From Knoellia sp. Soil729 (lineage in GTDB: Bacteria; Actinomycetota; Actinomycetes; Actinomycetales; Dermatophilaceae), in assembly GCF_001427985.1 (NCBI RefSeq), contig NZ_LMSA01000002.1, positions 1,170,811 through 1,234,810 of the forward strand: 64,000 bases of DNA, written 5' to 3'. The notes under the pieces were generated by a model. The model saw nothing but the letters and a program-made list of their open reading frames with translations. It ran no database searches and had not been told where the DNA came from. Below, piece by piece: positions 1 through 11,200 of the stretch. Within the stretch, counting starts at the first letter, position 1. Each line of letters starts with the position of its first letter. The position numbers and the translations under genes were made by a program.

Positions 1-666
1 CCGCTCTCCGCCAGTGCACGAGCCTACGAGCAGCTGCGATCCGAGATCCTGGACGGCAGCATCGCCGCCGGATCCACCCTTTACGAGGTGGAGCAGGCCA
101 GCCGCCTGGGGGTCTCTCGGACCCCTGTCCGGGAGGCCATCGGTCGTCTTGTCGCGCAGGGACTCGTCGAGCCCGGTGGCGGCCGTGGGAGCGTCGTCAC
201 CGACGTCTCCGACCAGGACGTCGAGTCACTCTTCGAGATGCGAGCCTGCCTCGAGGCGCAGGCCGCTCAACTCGCAGCCCTTCGCGGCAAGCGGTCAGTC
301 TTCGTCGATTTCGCGGAGGAGTTCCGGAGTGCGGTCCCGGTGCTGAGGTCGCCCTCGCTCGACAAGGACGCGGTCCGTGACTACTACGGCCTCATCCGGC
401 GCTTCGACGAGGCCATCAACGTCGCGGCGGCAAACCCCTACCTCGTCGACGCCATGGAGGGTCTACGGACCCATGTCGCGCGAGTTCGGCGTAAGGCAGG
501 GTCCTCGCCGGAACGCTTGACTGCATCTGCCCTCGAGCATGCGTTGATCGCTTCGGCCATCGCCGGCGGGGACACGGCTCTGGCGTTGCACGCCACACAC
601 GTCCACATACACAACAGTCTTGAGCATTTCCGGCAGGCCTTCGCGGGTCTGGGTAATCCAGCCTGA
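1..666 (+). CDS. GntR/FCD-family transcriptional regulator (5' end outside window)
   Basis: The reading frame is already open at base 1, so the start codon lies outside the window and only the last 221 residues are seen. The first 80 residues form a GntR winged helix-turn-helix, with the typical recognition segment SRLGVSRTPVREAIGRL. The rest is helical, like the FCD ligand-binding domain of FadR-type regulators. It ends 60 nt before prpD on the same strand. Being next to the 2-methylcitrate genes, it is a plausible propionate or methylcitrate-responsive regulator of prpDB; this is inferred from position, as no operator was identified. Family assignment is firm, ligand unknown. Confidence 0.85.
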   Translation, partial: PLSASARAYEQLRSEILDGSIAAGSTLYEVEQASRLGVSRTPVREAIGRLVAQGLVEPGGGRGSVVTDVSDQDVESLFEMRACLEAQAAQLAALRGKRSVFVDFAEEFRSAVPVLRSPSLDKDAVRDYYGLIRRFDEAINVAAANPYLVDAMEGLRTHVARVRRKAGSSPERLTASALEHALIASAIAGGDTALALHATHVHIHNSLEHFRQAFAGLGNPA

Positions 667-726
667 AGGCGACGGAATGCGCGCGCCCGCACGGCACCCC
701 GACCCCCTCAGACCAAGGAGAGATCG

Positions 727-2244
727 ATGAGAGAGCACCACGTCCGCGTCCACCGCAGCGATGAGCAACTTCCGCGCGAGCAACAGCTCGCTTGGGCGAT
801 GGCGGAGGTTGCCGCAGACCCGGTCGAGGTCTCATCTTCTGCCACGCAGATGATCGTCAACAGGTTCATCGACAACGCCGCAGTCGCCGCGGCCTCAATC
901 ACCCGGCCAGCCGTCTCTTCCGCGCGCGAGCAGGCCGCCACCCACCCACCCAGCCGCAACGGCCAGGGCTCGACTGTGTTCGGGCTCGCACTGGACCAGC
1001 GCGTGAGCCCAGAGTGGGCAGCGTGGGCCAACGGGGTGGCCGTTCGCGAGCTCGACTACCACGACACCTACCTCGCAGCGGACTACTCGCACCCCGGTGA
1101 CAACACCCCTCCGGTCCTGGCTGTCGCCCAGCACGTGGGCAAGGACGGGCACGCCCTCGTCCGCGGCATCGCGACCGGTTACGAGCTCCAGATCGACCTG
1201 GTGCGCTCGATAATCCTGCATCAGCACAAGATCGACCACATCGCCCATCTCGGACCGTCGGCGGCCGCCGGGATCGGGACGCTGCTGGGGCTCTCGACCG
1301 CGACGATCCATCAAGCCATCGGGCAGGCGTTGCACACCACCACGACCACGAGGCAGTCGCGCAAGGGCGAGATCTCCTCGTGGAAGGCCTACGCCCCGGG
1401 CTTCGCTGGCAAGATCGCCGTCGAGGCGGTCGACCGTGCGATGCGTGGGGAGTCCAGCCCGGCGCCGATCTACGAGGGGGAGGACGGCGTCATCGCCTGG
1501 CTCCTCGACGGCCCGGAGGGCGGCTACGACGTGCCCCTGCCAGAGCCTGGTGAGGCCAAGGAGGCCATCCTCCTCAGCTACACCAAAGAGCACTCGGCCG
1601 AGTACCAAGCGCAGGCGTGGATCGACCTCGCCCGCAAGCTGCTGCGCGAGCACCCCGCAGTGGGAGACCCTGAGCAGGTGGAAAGCATCGTCGTCCACAC
1701 CTCCCACCACACCCACTTCGTCATCGGCTCCGGGGCCGGTGACCCCCAGAAGTACGACCCGTTCGCCTCGCGCGAAACACTCGACCACTCGCTGCCCTAC
1801 ATCCTGGCTGTCGCGCTCCAGGACGGCGTCTGGCACCACGAGAAGTCGTATGCCGCGACGCGGGCGCAGCGCCCCGACACCGTGGCGCTGTGGCAGAAGG
1901 TCACCACCGTCGAGGACCCCGAATGGACTCGGCGCTACCACGACGGCGGCGACTCCCAATCGTACGGCGGGCGGGTCGTCATCACCCTGAGGGACGGCAC
2001 CCAGGTCATCGACGAGATCTCGGTGGCAGATGCCCATCCGGCCGGAGCCAGGCCCTTCGCCCGTGAGGACTACGTCCACAAGTTCCGGATGCTTGCCGTG
2101 CCGACCATCGGCGAGGCCGAGGTCGAACGGTTCCTCGGCCTGGCCCTGCGACTGCCCGAGCTCTCTCCCGACGAGGTCCGTCAGCTGAGCTTCACCGCCG
2201 GACCCGACATGCTCCGCCTGGATGGGCCCCCCGGCCTCTTCTGA
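727..2244 (+). CDS. prpD: MmgE/PrpD family 2-methylcitrate dehydratase
   Basis: A 505-residue protein that resembles the MmgE/PrpD family over its whole length. PrpD dehydrates 2-methylcitrate in the methylcitrate cycle, which disposes of the propionyl-CoA formed from odd-chain fatty acids, branched amino acids or sterols. The start ATG has a strong ribosome site (AAGGAG) a few bases upstream. The gene lies between a GntR regulator and prpB on one strand, with 30 nt to prpB, so the three probably form one unit. A methylcitrate synthase (prpC) is not in the window; it may lie just outside or elsewhere. Cytoplasmic. Length fits the family (about 450-510 residues). Confidence 0.9.
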   Translation: MREHHVRVHRSDEQLPREQQLAWAMAEVAADPVEVSSSATQMIVNRFIDNAAVAAASITRPAVSSAREQAATHPPSRNGQGSTVFGLALDQRVSPEWAAWANGVAVRELDYHDTYLAADYSHPGDNTPPVLAVAQHVGKDGHALVRGIATGYELQIDLVRSIILHQHKIDHIAHLGPSAAAGIGTLLGLSTATIHQAIGQALHTTTTTRQSRKGEISSWKAYAPGFAGKIAVEAVDRAMRGESSPAPIYEGEDGVIAWLLDGPEGGYDVPLPEPGEAKEAILLSYTKEHSAEYQAQAWIDLARKLLREHPAVGDPEQVESIVVHTSHHTHFVIGSGAGDPQKYDPFASRETLDHSLPYILAVALQDGVWHHEKSYAATRAQRPDTVALWQKVTTVEDPEWTRRYHDGGDSQSYGGRVVITLRDGTQVIDEISVADAHPAGARPFAREDYVHKFRMLAVPTIGEAEVERFLGLALRLPELSPDEVRQLSFTAGPDMLRLDGPPGLF

Positions 2245-2274
2245 CCGACGCTTCATCGACACCGAAGGAGCAAC

Positions 2275-3174
2275 GTGCTCTACGCCAGGACCACACCAGC
2301 GGACAAACGCAGGCACCTGCGGGAACGGTTGGCTTCCGGAGAGCTCCTGCAGTTTCCCGGAGCCTTCAACCCGCTGTCTGCCAAGCTGATCGAGCGCAAG
2401 GGCTTCGACGGGGTCTATGTCTCCGGCGCCGTGCTCAGTGCCGACCTCGGTCTGCCCGACATCGGTCTCACCACCCTGACCGAGGTTGCGGGACGCAACC
2501 GCCAGATCGCCCGCGTCACGGACCTGCCGGCGATCGCCGATGCGGACACCGGCTTCGGTGAACCCATGAACGTCGCTCGCACCGTCCAGGAGTTCGAGGA
2601 CGCCGGGCTCTGCGGCCTGCACATCGAGGACCAGGTCAACCCCAAGCGGTGCGGCCACCTCGACGGCAAGCAGGTCGTGGGTGAGACGACGGCGATCCAG
2701 CGGATCCGTGCGGCCGCGGATGCGCGCCGCGACCCCAACTTCCTCATCATGGCAAGGACCGACATCCGGGCGGTGGACGGGTTCGAGGCAGCGGTGGTGC
2801 GGGCCAAGCGGCTCGTCGACGCCGGGGCCGATGCCATCTTCCCGGAGGCCCTGTCGACGCTGGCCGAGTTCGAAAGGATGCGGGCCCAGCTGGACGTACC
2901 GATGCTGGCCAACATGACCGAGTTCGGCAAGAGCGACCTGTTCACGACGACGCAACTCAGGGAGGTCGGCGTCAACATGGTGATCTGGCCCGTATCCCTG
3001 CTGCGGATGGCCATGGGAGCAGCCGAGCTGGCTCTGGACACGCTGCAGCGGGAGGGATCCCTTGCATCCCGGTTGGGCGAGATGCAGCACCGGCGCGACC
3101 TCTACGACCTGGTGGACTATGAGGACTACAACCACTTCGACGCAGGGGTGTTCAACTTCCGTCTTGAGGACTGA
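2275..3174 (+). CDS. prpB: methylisocitrate lyase
   Basis: A 299-residue member of the isocitrate lyase/PEP mutase superfamily. PrpB cleaves 2-methylisocitrate to pyruvate and succinate, the last step of the methylcitrate cycle. The metal-binding segment DADTGFG is at residues 89-95 and the catalytic loop KRCGH at 124-128, with Cys126 as the expected nucleophile/acid. The length equals that of typical PrpB (about 290-305) and is much shorter than isocitrate lyase. The start is GTG preceded by GAAGGAG. It follows prpD by 30 nt, and the pairing supports both calls. Confidence 0.93.
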   Translation: MLYARTTPADKRRHLRERLASGELLQFPGAFNPLSAKLIERKGFDGVYVSGAVLSADLGLPDIGLTTLTEVAGRNRQIARVTDLPAIADADTGFGEPMNVARTVQEFEDAGLCGLHIEDQVNPKRCGHLDGKQVVGETTAIQRIRAAADARRDPNFLIMARTDIRAVDGFEAAVVRAKRLVDAGADAIFPEALSTLAEFERMRAQLDVPMLANMTEFGKSDLFTTTQLREVGVNMVIWPVSLLRMAMGAAELALDTLQREGSLASRLGEMQHRRDLYDLVDYEDYNHFDAGVFNFRLED

Positions 3175-3342
3175 GCGGAGATCCACCCGCTCGGCGCATC
3201 ACGTGGTGCAGCAAAGACACCCCCTTTCGAGCAACGCACGAGCACCGGAACCACCTGCGCCCTACGACAACCTTCACGCCAGCCTCACGAGTCACCACAG
3301 CCCCGCCGGATAGCATCGATTGGACCAACGGCCTAGCCACGG

Positions 3343-3400
3343 CCGCGGCACGACCGCGGCACGACCGCGGCACGACCGAGCGACCAACCGAGCGACGAAC
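3343..3400 (+). repeat. 11-bp tandem repeats in the fhaA leader
   Basis: Three exact tandem copies of CCGCGGCACGA occupy 3343-3375. They are followed by degenerate units of similar phase (CCGAGCGACCA and related) to about 3400, just before the fhaA ribosome site. No function is evident. Being in the 5' untranslated leader of the cell-division operon, copy-number variation could change spacing or RNA structure. Confidence 0.7.
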
Positions 3401-3415
3401 CGAAGGAGGCGCGCC

Positions 3416-4342
3416 ATGGGACTCTTCGACCGCCTGGAGAACAAGCTGGAGCGCGCCGTCAACGGGGTCTTCGCCAAGGCCTTCCGCGCCGAGGTCCAGC
3501 CCGTCGAGATCGCGAGCGCCATCCGCCGCGCCATGGACGACCGCGCCGCGAGCACCTCGGCCAAGGGCCGCACCCTCGTGCCCAACGTCTTCGCGATCGA
3601 GCTGAGCGAGACCGACTACGAGCGCCTCACCGACCACGGCAAGGAGCTCGAGGACGAGCTGGTCGCCGCCGCGGAGGAGCACGCCGACAGCCAGCACTAC
3701 CAGCCCGGTGGACCGATCGACATCCTCTTCGACGAGGACTCCGACCTCGAGACCGGTGTCTTCCGCATTCGTCCCAGCACCGCAAAACGCCCGCGCGCCA
3801 CCGGCATGACTGGCCAGCACCAGCAGGTGCGCCGACCGACCTACGACGACGACCCGTATGCCGGTGAGTCGCCCGCCGCCGGCACCGCACCTCCCGCGCC
3901 GGTCCCGACACCCGAGCAGGCGCCGCGTCAGAGCCGGCCAGCGCCACCGGCTCCACCGGCCCGGCAGGGTGAGGACGACGAGCTCGGCGAGACCACGGCA
4001 TACCGCCCGGCGCAGCCGCCACCCAGGAAGAAGCGGGCCAACCCGGCCGACCGGCCGTGGCTCGACGTCGACGGCGAGCGCTACCCGCTCATGGGCGCGA
4101 TCACGGTGCTCGGCCGAGACGACGTCGCCGACATCATCCTCGACGACCCGGGGATCTCGCGTCGCCACAGCGAGATCCGCGTGACGCAGGACGGGCCTCA
4201 CACGGTTGCCACGATCCGCGACCTGGGGTCCACGAACGGCACCTTCGTCGGGGGTGAGCGCGTCACGTCGACCCACCTCGAGGACGGCGACCGCATCACC
4301 GTGGGTCGCACCTCCGTCACCTTCCGCGCGGGCCGCACATGA
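3416..4342 (+). CDS. fhaA: FhaA, DUF3662 and FHA domain protein
   Basis: A 308-residue protein. Residues 1-125 are the conserved DUF3662 domain (starts MGLFDRLENKLERAVNGVF). Then comes a Pro/Ala-rich linker, and residues about 215-308 are an FHA phosphothreonine-binding domain with the GRDD...GISRRHSEI...DLGSTNGTF core. I chose the ATG at 3416 because GAAGGAGG lies 9 nt upstream and the conserved N-terminus begins there; the frame is also open further upstream. In mycobacteria FhaA binds phosphorylated partners of PknB, including the MurJ/MviN pseudokinase region, and regulates peptidoglycan synthesis. First gene of the fhaA-pknB operon. Confidence 0.93.
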   Translation: MGLFDRLENKLERAVNGVFAKAFRAEVQPVEIASAIRRAMDDRAASTSAKGRTLVPNVFAIELSETDYERLTDHGKELEDELVAAAEEHADSQHYQPGGPIDILFDEDSDLETGVFRIRPSTAKRPRATGMTGQHQQVRRPTYDDDPYAGESPAAGTAPPAPVPTPEQAPRQSRPAPPAPPARQGEDDELGETTAYRPAQPPPRKKRANPADRPWLDVDGERYPLMGAITVLGRDDVADIILDDPGISRRHSEIRVTQDGPHTVATIRDLGSTNGTFVGGERVTSTHLEDGDRITVGRTSVTFRAGRT

Positions 4343-4361
4343 CACGAATGGGGACACCGAG

Positions 4362-4889
4362 ATGAGCGAGCTCACCATCACCCTCATGCGCCTCGGCCTC
4401 CTCGTGGCGCTCTGGGCGTTCGTCATCGCCGTCGTCGGAGTGCTGCGCGGAGACCTCTACGGCACCCAGGTGACGCAGCGCCGCTCCGCGCCGCCGCGCG
4501 GCAACACCCCCCGTCCGGTGGCTCGCGGAGCCGCTCCGGCCCGGGTCCCCGCGGAACAACGCCCGGTGGGCCGACGACCGCAGGAACGCGGTGACCGCGA
4601 GCCACGACAGCTGCGGGTCATGAGCGGACCCCTGGCCGGCAGCAACCTCCCCCTGCGGGAGGCCGGCACGCTCGTCGGCCGCAGTCCCGAGTCCGCCCTC
4701 GTCCTCGAGGACGACTTCGCGTCCGGCCGCCACGCCCGCATCTACAAGGGCCCTCAGGGCTGGGTCGTCGAGGACCTCGGCTCGACCAACGGCACGTTCA
4801 TCGGGCAGCAGCGGCTCGACGCCCCGACCCCGGTCTCCGCGGGGACGGAGATCCGGTTCGGCACGACCATCGTCGAGCTGCGGAGGTAG
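4362..4889 (+). CDS. fhaB: FhaB (FipA-like) membrane FHA protein
   Basis: A 175-residue protein with one N-terminal membrane segment (about residues 8-26), a disordered Arg/Pro-rich linker and a C-terminal FHA domain (about 83-175: GRSPES...SGRHARI...DLGSTNGTF). The ATG at 4362 gives exactly the family's N-terminal anchor. In mycobacteria FhaB/FipA links FtsZ and FtsQ and is phosphorylated by PknA. It starts 19 nt after fhaA, and its last codons contain the ribosome site (CGGAGG) of pstP, so the two are probably translationally linked. Confidence 0.92.
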   Translation: MSELTITLMRLGLLVALWAFVIAVVGVLRGDLYGTQVTQRRSAPPRGNTPRPVARGAAPARVPAEQRPVGRRPQERGDREPRQLRVMSGPLAGSNLPLREAGTLVGRSPESALVLEDDFASGRHARIYKGPQGWVVEDLGSTNGTFIGQQRLDAPTPVSAGTEIRFGTTIVELRR

Positions 4890-4892
4890 CCG

Positions 4893-6302
4893 GTGGCGAT
4901 CGCCTTCAACTTCGCCGCCCGCTCCGACGTCGGGATGGTGCGCAGCAACAACGAGGACAGCGGGTATGCCGGTCCGCACCTCCTCGCGATGGCCGACGGC
5001 ATGGGTGGTCACGCGGGTGGCGACGTCGCCTCGTCGACCATCCTCGGCGCGCTGGTCGGCCTCGACGGCGAGTCGTTCTCGGGGGTGGACGCGACCCAGG
5101 CCCTGCTGCGCCGGATCACGTCGGCCAACGCCGAGCTGGGGCAGCTCGCGCACGACGACCCCGACCTCGACGGCATGGGCACGACGCTCATCGCCATCCT
5201 GCGGGCCCGCGACAAGCTCGTCCTGGCCCACATCGGCGACTCCCGGGCGTTCGTCGTGCGCGACGGCGTGGTCAGCCAGATCACCAAGGACCACAGCTTC
5301 GTGCAGTCGCTCGTCGACGAGGGCCGCCTCACCCCCGAGGAGGCGTCGACCCACCCACAGCGCTCGCTCGTCACCCGCGTCCTCACCGGCGCCGACGGTG
5401 AGGAGCCCGACGTCGTCGTGCGACAGGCGATCGTCGGCGACCGCTACCTCATCTGCTCGGACGGGCTGACCGACTACGTCGCCCGCGACACCATCGACGA
5501 GGTGCTCACCACCGAACGCAAGCCGGCCGACTGCGCCGAGCGGCTCGTGCAGCTGGCCCTGCGCTCCGGTGCCCCCGACAACGTCACCGTCGTCATCGGC
5601 GACGTCGTCGACCTCACCAAGCTCGTGCCCAGCGACTCGCCCCAGATCGTCGGGGCCGCCGCGGCGGTCCGTCGCCACACCCGCCCGATCCCGCTCACCC
5701 CCGCAGCCAAGGCAGCGGCCCTGTCCGACGAGGCGAGCGGCCGGTCGCGCGACGAGGACGTGGAGCTCGCCGAGGAGGGCTCCCACAGCCGCACCGCCAC
5801 GCTCCTGCGCATCCTCGGCATCGGCCTGGTCGCCGCCATCCTGCTCGTCGGTGGCGGCTATGCCGCATGGGCCTGGTCCCAGGCGCAGGTCTATGTCGGT
5901 GTCAACGACGGTCGCGTGGCCGTCTTCAAGGGAGTCGACCAGACGCTCGGACCGATCACCCTCTCCGAGGCCGAGACCACCAGCGGCATCGCCATCGACG
6001 ACCTGCCCGACTTCTACCGCGCCCAGCTCGACCGCGGCATCACGATGGAGGACCGCGCCGACGCCGCCGCCCTCGTCGGCAACCTCGAGGTGCAGGCCCA
6101 GGCGTGCCGCTACGCCAAGTCGCAGGGCCTGGCATGCACGACGGTCGCCTCCACCTGGGTGACGCCGACGCCCACCCCCACGCCGTCGAGCACGGGGTCG
6201 AGCACTCCGACGCCCGGCAGCACTCCGACCGGCGGCACTCCGACCGGCGGCACGCCGACCGGATCCCCGTCCCCGTCAGCGACGGTGAGCCCGAACGCAT
6301 GA
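4893..6302 (+). CDS. pstP: PstP, membrane PP2C-type Ser/Thr phosphatase
   Basis: A 469-residue protein. Residues 1-240 are a PP2C phosphatase with the metal-binding motifs RSNNEDS and ADGMGGHAGG near the N-terminus and GDSRAF and SDGLTDY later. One membrane segment lies at about 306-328, followed by an extracellular region of about 100 residues and a Thr/Pro/Ser-rich tail (TPTPTPSST type). PstP reverses PknB phosphorylation and controls the activity of FHA proteins and cell-wall enzymes. The start is GTG, 3 nt after the fhaB stop. The stop overlaps the rodA start as ATGA. Confidence 0.95.
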   Translation: MAIAFNFAARSDVGMVRSNNEDSGYAGPHLLAMADGMGGHAGGDVASSTILGALVGLDGESFSGVDATQALLRRITSANAELGQLAHDDPDLDGMGTTLIAILRARDKLVLAHIGDSRAFVVRDGVVSQITKDHSFVQSLVDEGRLTPEEASTHPQRSLVTRVLTGADGEEPDVVVRQAIVGDRYLICSDGLTDYVARDTIDEVLTTERKPADCAERLVQLALRSGAPDNVTVVIGDVVDLTKLVPSDSPQIVGAAAAVRRHTRPIPLTPAAKAAALSDEASGRSRDEDVELAEEGSHSRTATLLRILGIGLVAAILLVGGGYAAWAWSQAQVYVGVNDGRVAVFKGVDQTLGPITLSEAETTSGIAIDDLPDFYRAQLDRGITMEDRADAAALVGNLEVQAQACRYAKSQGLACTTVASTWVTPTPTPTPSSTGSSTPTPGSTPTGGTPTGGTPTGSPSPSATVSPNA

Positions 6303-7681
6303 CCACGGTCTCGTCACTCGCCTCCCGCAAGGGCCGCAACGTGGAGCTCGGGCTCCTCGTCTTCGCGGTCGCCATCGTCGCGCTCGCCTACATCAACGTC
6401 GGCGTCGCGGTCGAGGGTGCGATCCCGCCGAGCCTCGTCGCCGTCGGCTCAGGCTTCGTCATCATCACCGCCGTCTTCCACCTCGTGATGCGCTGGCGCG
6501 CGCCGTATGCCGACCCGCTCATCCTTCCGATCGCGACCCTGCTCAACGGCCTCGGGCTCGTCATGATCAACCGGCTCGACCTGGCCAACGGTCGCGACCT
6601 CGCCGAGGGCATGGCGCTGCGGCAGCTGATGTGGAGCGCCATCGCCGCCGCACTCGCGATCGCCGCGCTCATCATCCTGCGCGACCACCGCATCCTGCGC
6701 CGCTACACCTACCTCGCCGGTGCGCTCGGTTTCGGCCTGCTGCTGCTGCCGCTCGTGCCCGGGCTCGGTGTCGAGAACTACGGCTCCCGGATCTGGATCG
6801 CCGTCGGGCCGTTCTCGTTCCAGCCCGGCGAGGTCGCCAAGATCGTCCTCGCCATCTTCTTCGCCGGCTACCTCGTGCAGACCCGCGACGCCCTGTCGGT
6901 CGCCGACCGCCGCATCCTCGGGCTCACCTTGCCGCGAGGTCGCGACCTCGGCCCGATCCTCGTGGCCTGGATGCTGTCCGTCGGCGTGCTCGTCCTCGAG
7001 AAGGACCTCGGGTCCTCGCTGCTGTTCTTCGGGCTCTTCGTCGCCATGCTCTACGTCGCGACCGAGCGCACCTCGTGGGTGGCCATCGGCATGCTGCTGT
7101 TCTGCGTCGGGTGCTACATCGCCAACATGATCTTCAGCCACGTGCAGCGCCGGGTGCTGCTCTGGCTCGACACCTTCAGCCGTGAGGCCCTCGACACCTC
7201 CGACCAGCTCGCCCGGGGCATCATGGGCATGGCCTCCGGCGGCATGTTCGGCACTGGTCTGGGCCGCGGCCGCCCCGACCTCACCTACTTCGCCGAGAGC
7301 GACTTCATCATCCCGAGCTTCGGTGAGGAGATCGGCCTCATCGGGCTCTTCGCGCTGCTGCTGCTCTACGTCCTGCTCATCGAGCGCGGCCTGCGCACCG
7401 CCATCGGCGCGCGCGACGGGTTTGGCAAGCTGCTCGCCTCTGGCCTGGCCTTCTCGGTCGCGCTCCAGTGCTTCGTCGTCGTCGGTGGCGTCACCCGGGT
7501 CATCCCGCTGACCGGCCTGACGATGCCGTTCCTCTCGCAGGGCGGCTCCTCGCTCCTGGCGAACTGGACCCTCGTCGCCCTGCTGCTGCGCATCAGCGAC
7601 CACGCGCGCCGTCCGGTGCCGGACCCGGCGGCCCCGAACCCGGTGGCGAGCAACCAGACCCAGGTGGTGAGGCTGCGATGA
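6299..7681 (+). CDS. rodA: FtsW/RodA/SpoVE family peptidoglycan glycosyltransferase
   Basis: A 460-residue polytopic membrane protein of the SEDS family. It polymerises lipid II into glycan strands together with a cognate class B penicillin-binding protein. About ten to twelve hydrophobic segments are visible. SEDS signatures include SDFIIPSFGEEIGLIG and, near the C-terminus, PLTGLTMPFLSQGGSS. The start ATG at 6299 overlaps the pstP stop, and its stop overlaps the pbpA start, so translation is coupled. The position next to pbpA identifies it as the elongation-type RodA rather than the divisome FtsW. Confidence 0.95.
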   Translation: MTTVSSLASRKGRNVELGLLVFAVAIVALAYINVGVAVEGAIPPSLVAVGSGFVIITAVFHLVMRWRAPYADPLILPIATLLNGLGLVMINRLDLANGRDLAEGMALRQLMWSAIAAALAIAALIILRDHRILRRYTYLAGALGFGLLLLPLVPGLGVENYGSRIWIAVGPFSFQPGEVAKIVLAIFFAGYLVQTRDALSVADRRILGLTLPRGRDLGPILVAWMLSVGVLVLEKDLGSSLLFFGLFVAMLYVATERTSWVAIGMLLFCVGCYIANMIFSHVQRRVLLWLDTFSREALDTSDQLARGIMGMASGGMFGTGLGRGRPDLTYFAESDFIIPSFGEEIGLIGLFALLLLYVLLIERGLRTAIGARDGFGKLLASGLAFSVALQCFVVVGGVTRVIPLTGLTMPFLSQGGSSLLANWTLVALLLRISDHARRPVPDPAAPNPVASNQTQVVRLR

Positions 7682-9135
7682 ACTCCCCCATCCGCCGGCT
7701 CTCCTTCGTCGTCGCCCTCCTCTTCGCCTCGCTGCTCGTGTCGACCACCCTCATCCAGTTCGTCTTCGCCAAGGAGCTCAACGCCCGCCCCGACAACCGC
7801 CGCACCCTGCTCAGCACCTATGCCCGCGAGCGCGGCCAGATCCTCGTCGGCGACACCGCCATCGCGAAGTCGGTCCCGGCCGACAACCAGTACAAGTGGC
7901 TGCGCACCTACCCGCAGGGCACGGACTACGAGCACATCACCGGCTACTACTCGTTCTACGGTGCCGGTGGCGGCCTCGAGCAGGCCGAGAACGGGCTCCT
8001 GTCCGGCAGCAGCGACAAGCTCGCCTTCCGCCGCGTCTCCGACTTCTTCACCGGCCGCCAGACCACCGGCGCAAGCCTGGAGCTCACCGTCAACGCCGCG
8101 GTCCAGCAGGCCGCGATCAAGGCCCTCGACGGGCGCAAGGGCGCCGCCGTGGCGCTCAACCCCTCGACCGGTGAGATCCTCGCGATGGTGAGCAACCCGG
8201 GTTATGACCCGAACGCGCTCTCGGGTCACGACCTGAGCAAGGTCGACGCGGCATACAAGAAGCTGACGAACGACAAGGACCGGCCGCTCGTCAACCGCAC
8301 CATCGGCGGCGACCTCTACCCTCCGGGCTCGACCTTCAAGATCGTCACCGCCGCGGCGGCGCTGTCCAGCGGCAAGTTCCAGCCCGACAGCGTGTTGCCC
8401 GGCCCGGCCGTGCTCGACCTGCCGCAGACGACGACCGGCCTGCCCAACCACGGCAGGAGTCCCTGCGGCCCCGACGACACGACGACGTTGCTGCACGCGA
8501 TGGAGATCTCGTGCAACACGGCGTTCGGCTACCTCGGCATGGAGATCGGCGCCGACGCGCTGCGGGAGCAGGCGGCGAAGTTCGGTGTGGGAGACCAGAT
8601 CTCGATCCCGATGAGGGTCACGCCGAGCAGCGTCCCGGCCAAGCTCAACCTGCCGCAGCTGGCGCAGTCGGCCGTCGGTCAGTACGACGTGCGGGTCACG
8701 CCGCTCCAGGTGGCGATGCTCAGCGCGGGGGTGGCCAACCACGGCATCGTGATGAAGCCCTACCTCGTGAAGTCGGTGCTCTCCAGCGACCTCAGCGTCA
8801 TCGAGCGCGCCCAGCCCGAGCAGCTCTCGGAGGCCGTCACCCCGGAGGTCGCCGCGCAGCTCACCGAGATGATGGAGGCCGTCGTCCAGAGCGGCAGCGG
8901 CCAGCCGGCGCAGATCGACGGCGTCCGCGTCGCCGGCAAGACCGGGACCGCCGAGACCGACCGGGTGGCGCGGGCCCACGCGTGGTTCACCGGGTTCGCC
9001 CCGGCCAACGACCCGCAGATCGCCGTGGCGGTCGTCGTCGAGAACGGCGGCGACCCCAACAGCGAGGCCCGCGGAGGTGGCGCCGTGGCCGGCCCCATCG
9101 CCAAGGCCATGTTGGAAGCGGGGCTGAAGAAGTGA
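7678..9135 (+). CDS. pbpA: class B penicillin-binding protein PbpA
   Basis: A 485-residue protein with a single N-terminal membrane anchor (about 10-30), a short pedestal domain and a transpeptidase domain. The catalytic motifs are all present: STFK (Ser218), SCN (about 278) and KTG (about 421). Length matches mycobacterial PbpA (about 490). It cross-links peptidoglycan as partner of RodA. The start at 7678 overlaps the rodA stop (ATGA), and pknB begins 7 nt after its stop. Confidence 0.95.
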   Translation: MNSPIRRLSFVVALLFASLLVSTTLIQFVFAKELNARPDNRRTLLSTYARERGQILVGDTAIAKSVPADNQYKWLRTYPQGTDYEHITGYYSFYGAGGGLEQAENGLLSGSSDKLAFRRVSDFFTGRQTTGASLELTVNAAVQQAAIKALDGRKGAAVALNPSTGEILAMVSNPGYDPNALSGHDLSKVDAAYKKLTNDKDRPLVNRTIGGDLYPPGSTFKIVTAAAALSSGKFQPDSVLPGPAVLDLPQTTTGLPNHGRSPCGPDDTTTLLHAMEISCNTAFGYLGMEIGADALREQAAKFGVGDQISIPMRVTPSSVPAKLNLPQLAQSAVGQYDVRVTPLQVAMLSAGVANHGIVMKPYLVKSVLSSDLSVIERAQPEQLSEAVTPEVAAQLTEMMEAVVQSGSGQPAQIDGVRVAGKTGTAETDRVARAHAWFTGFAPANDPQIAVAVVVENGGDPNSEARGGGAVAGPIAKAMLEAGLKK

Positions 9136-9142
9136 GGACGCC

Positions 9143-11047
<1,905 letters not shown>

Positions 11048-11128
11048 CCCAGCCGCTTGGCTCACGTCGCTGCCCGGTCTGGCCCGGCGCTCTCACGGGC
11101 GCAGTCACAGCCCGGGATTCGCGCCACC

Positions 11129-11172
11129 TACTGCACCGTAGGTGTGGTGATCACCCCACTTCCGGTGCAGTA
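11129..11172. repeat. 44-bp palindrome A, downstream flank of the AbiEi-like gene
   Basis: Two 22-bp arms meet without spacer at TGA|TCA; arms begin TACTGCACCG and end CGGTGCAGTA, with three mismatched pairs. The inverted form of this 44-mer matches palindrome B (12294-12337) at 40 of 44 positions. It sits between the convergent ends of pknB and the AbiEi-like gene, so it could also act as a two-way terminator, but there is no T-run. Confidence 0.85.
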
Positions 11173-11200
11173 GGGCATGCACCAGAGCCCGTGGAGCGCC

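Noticed and set aside
895-3186. Long open frame on the minus strand opposite prpD and prpB
   Set aside because: It mirrors the codon positions of the two recognised genes; high GC suppresses stops antisense to real genes. The predicted protein has no family wording and is rich in Arg/Gly/Val/Asp.
4317-5786. Long minus-strand frame opposite fhaB and pstP
   Set aside because: Antisense shadow of two certain genes; composition is typical of such shadows and no ribosome site is present.
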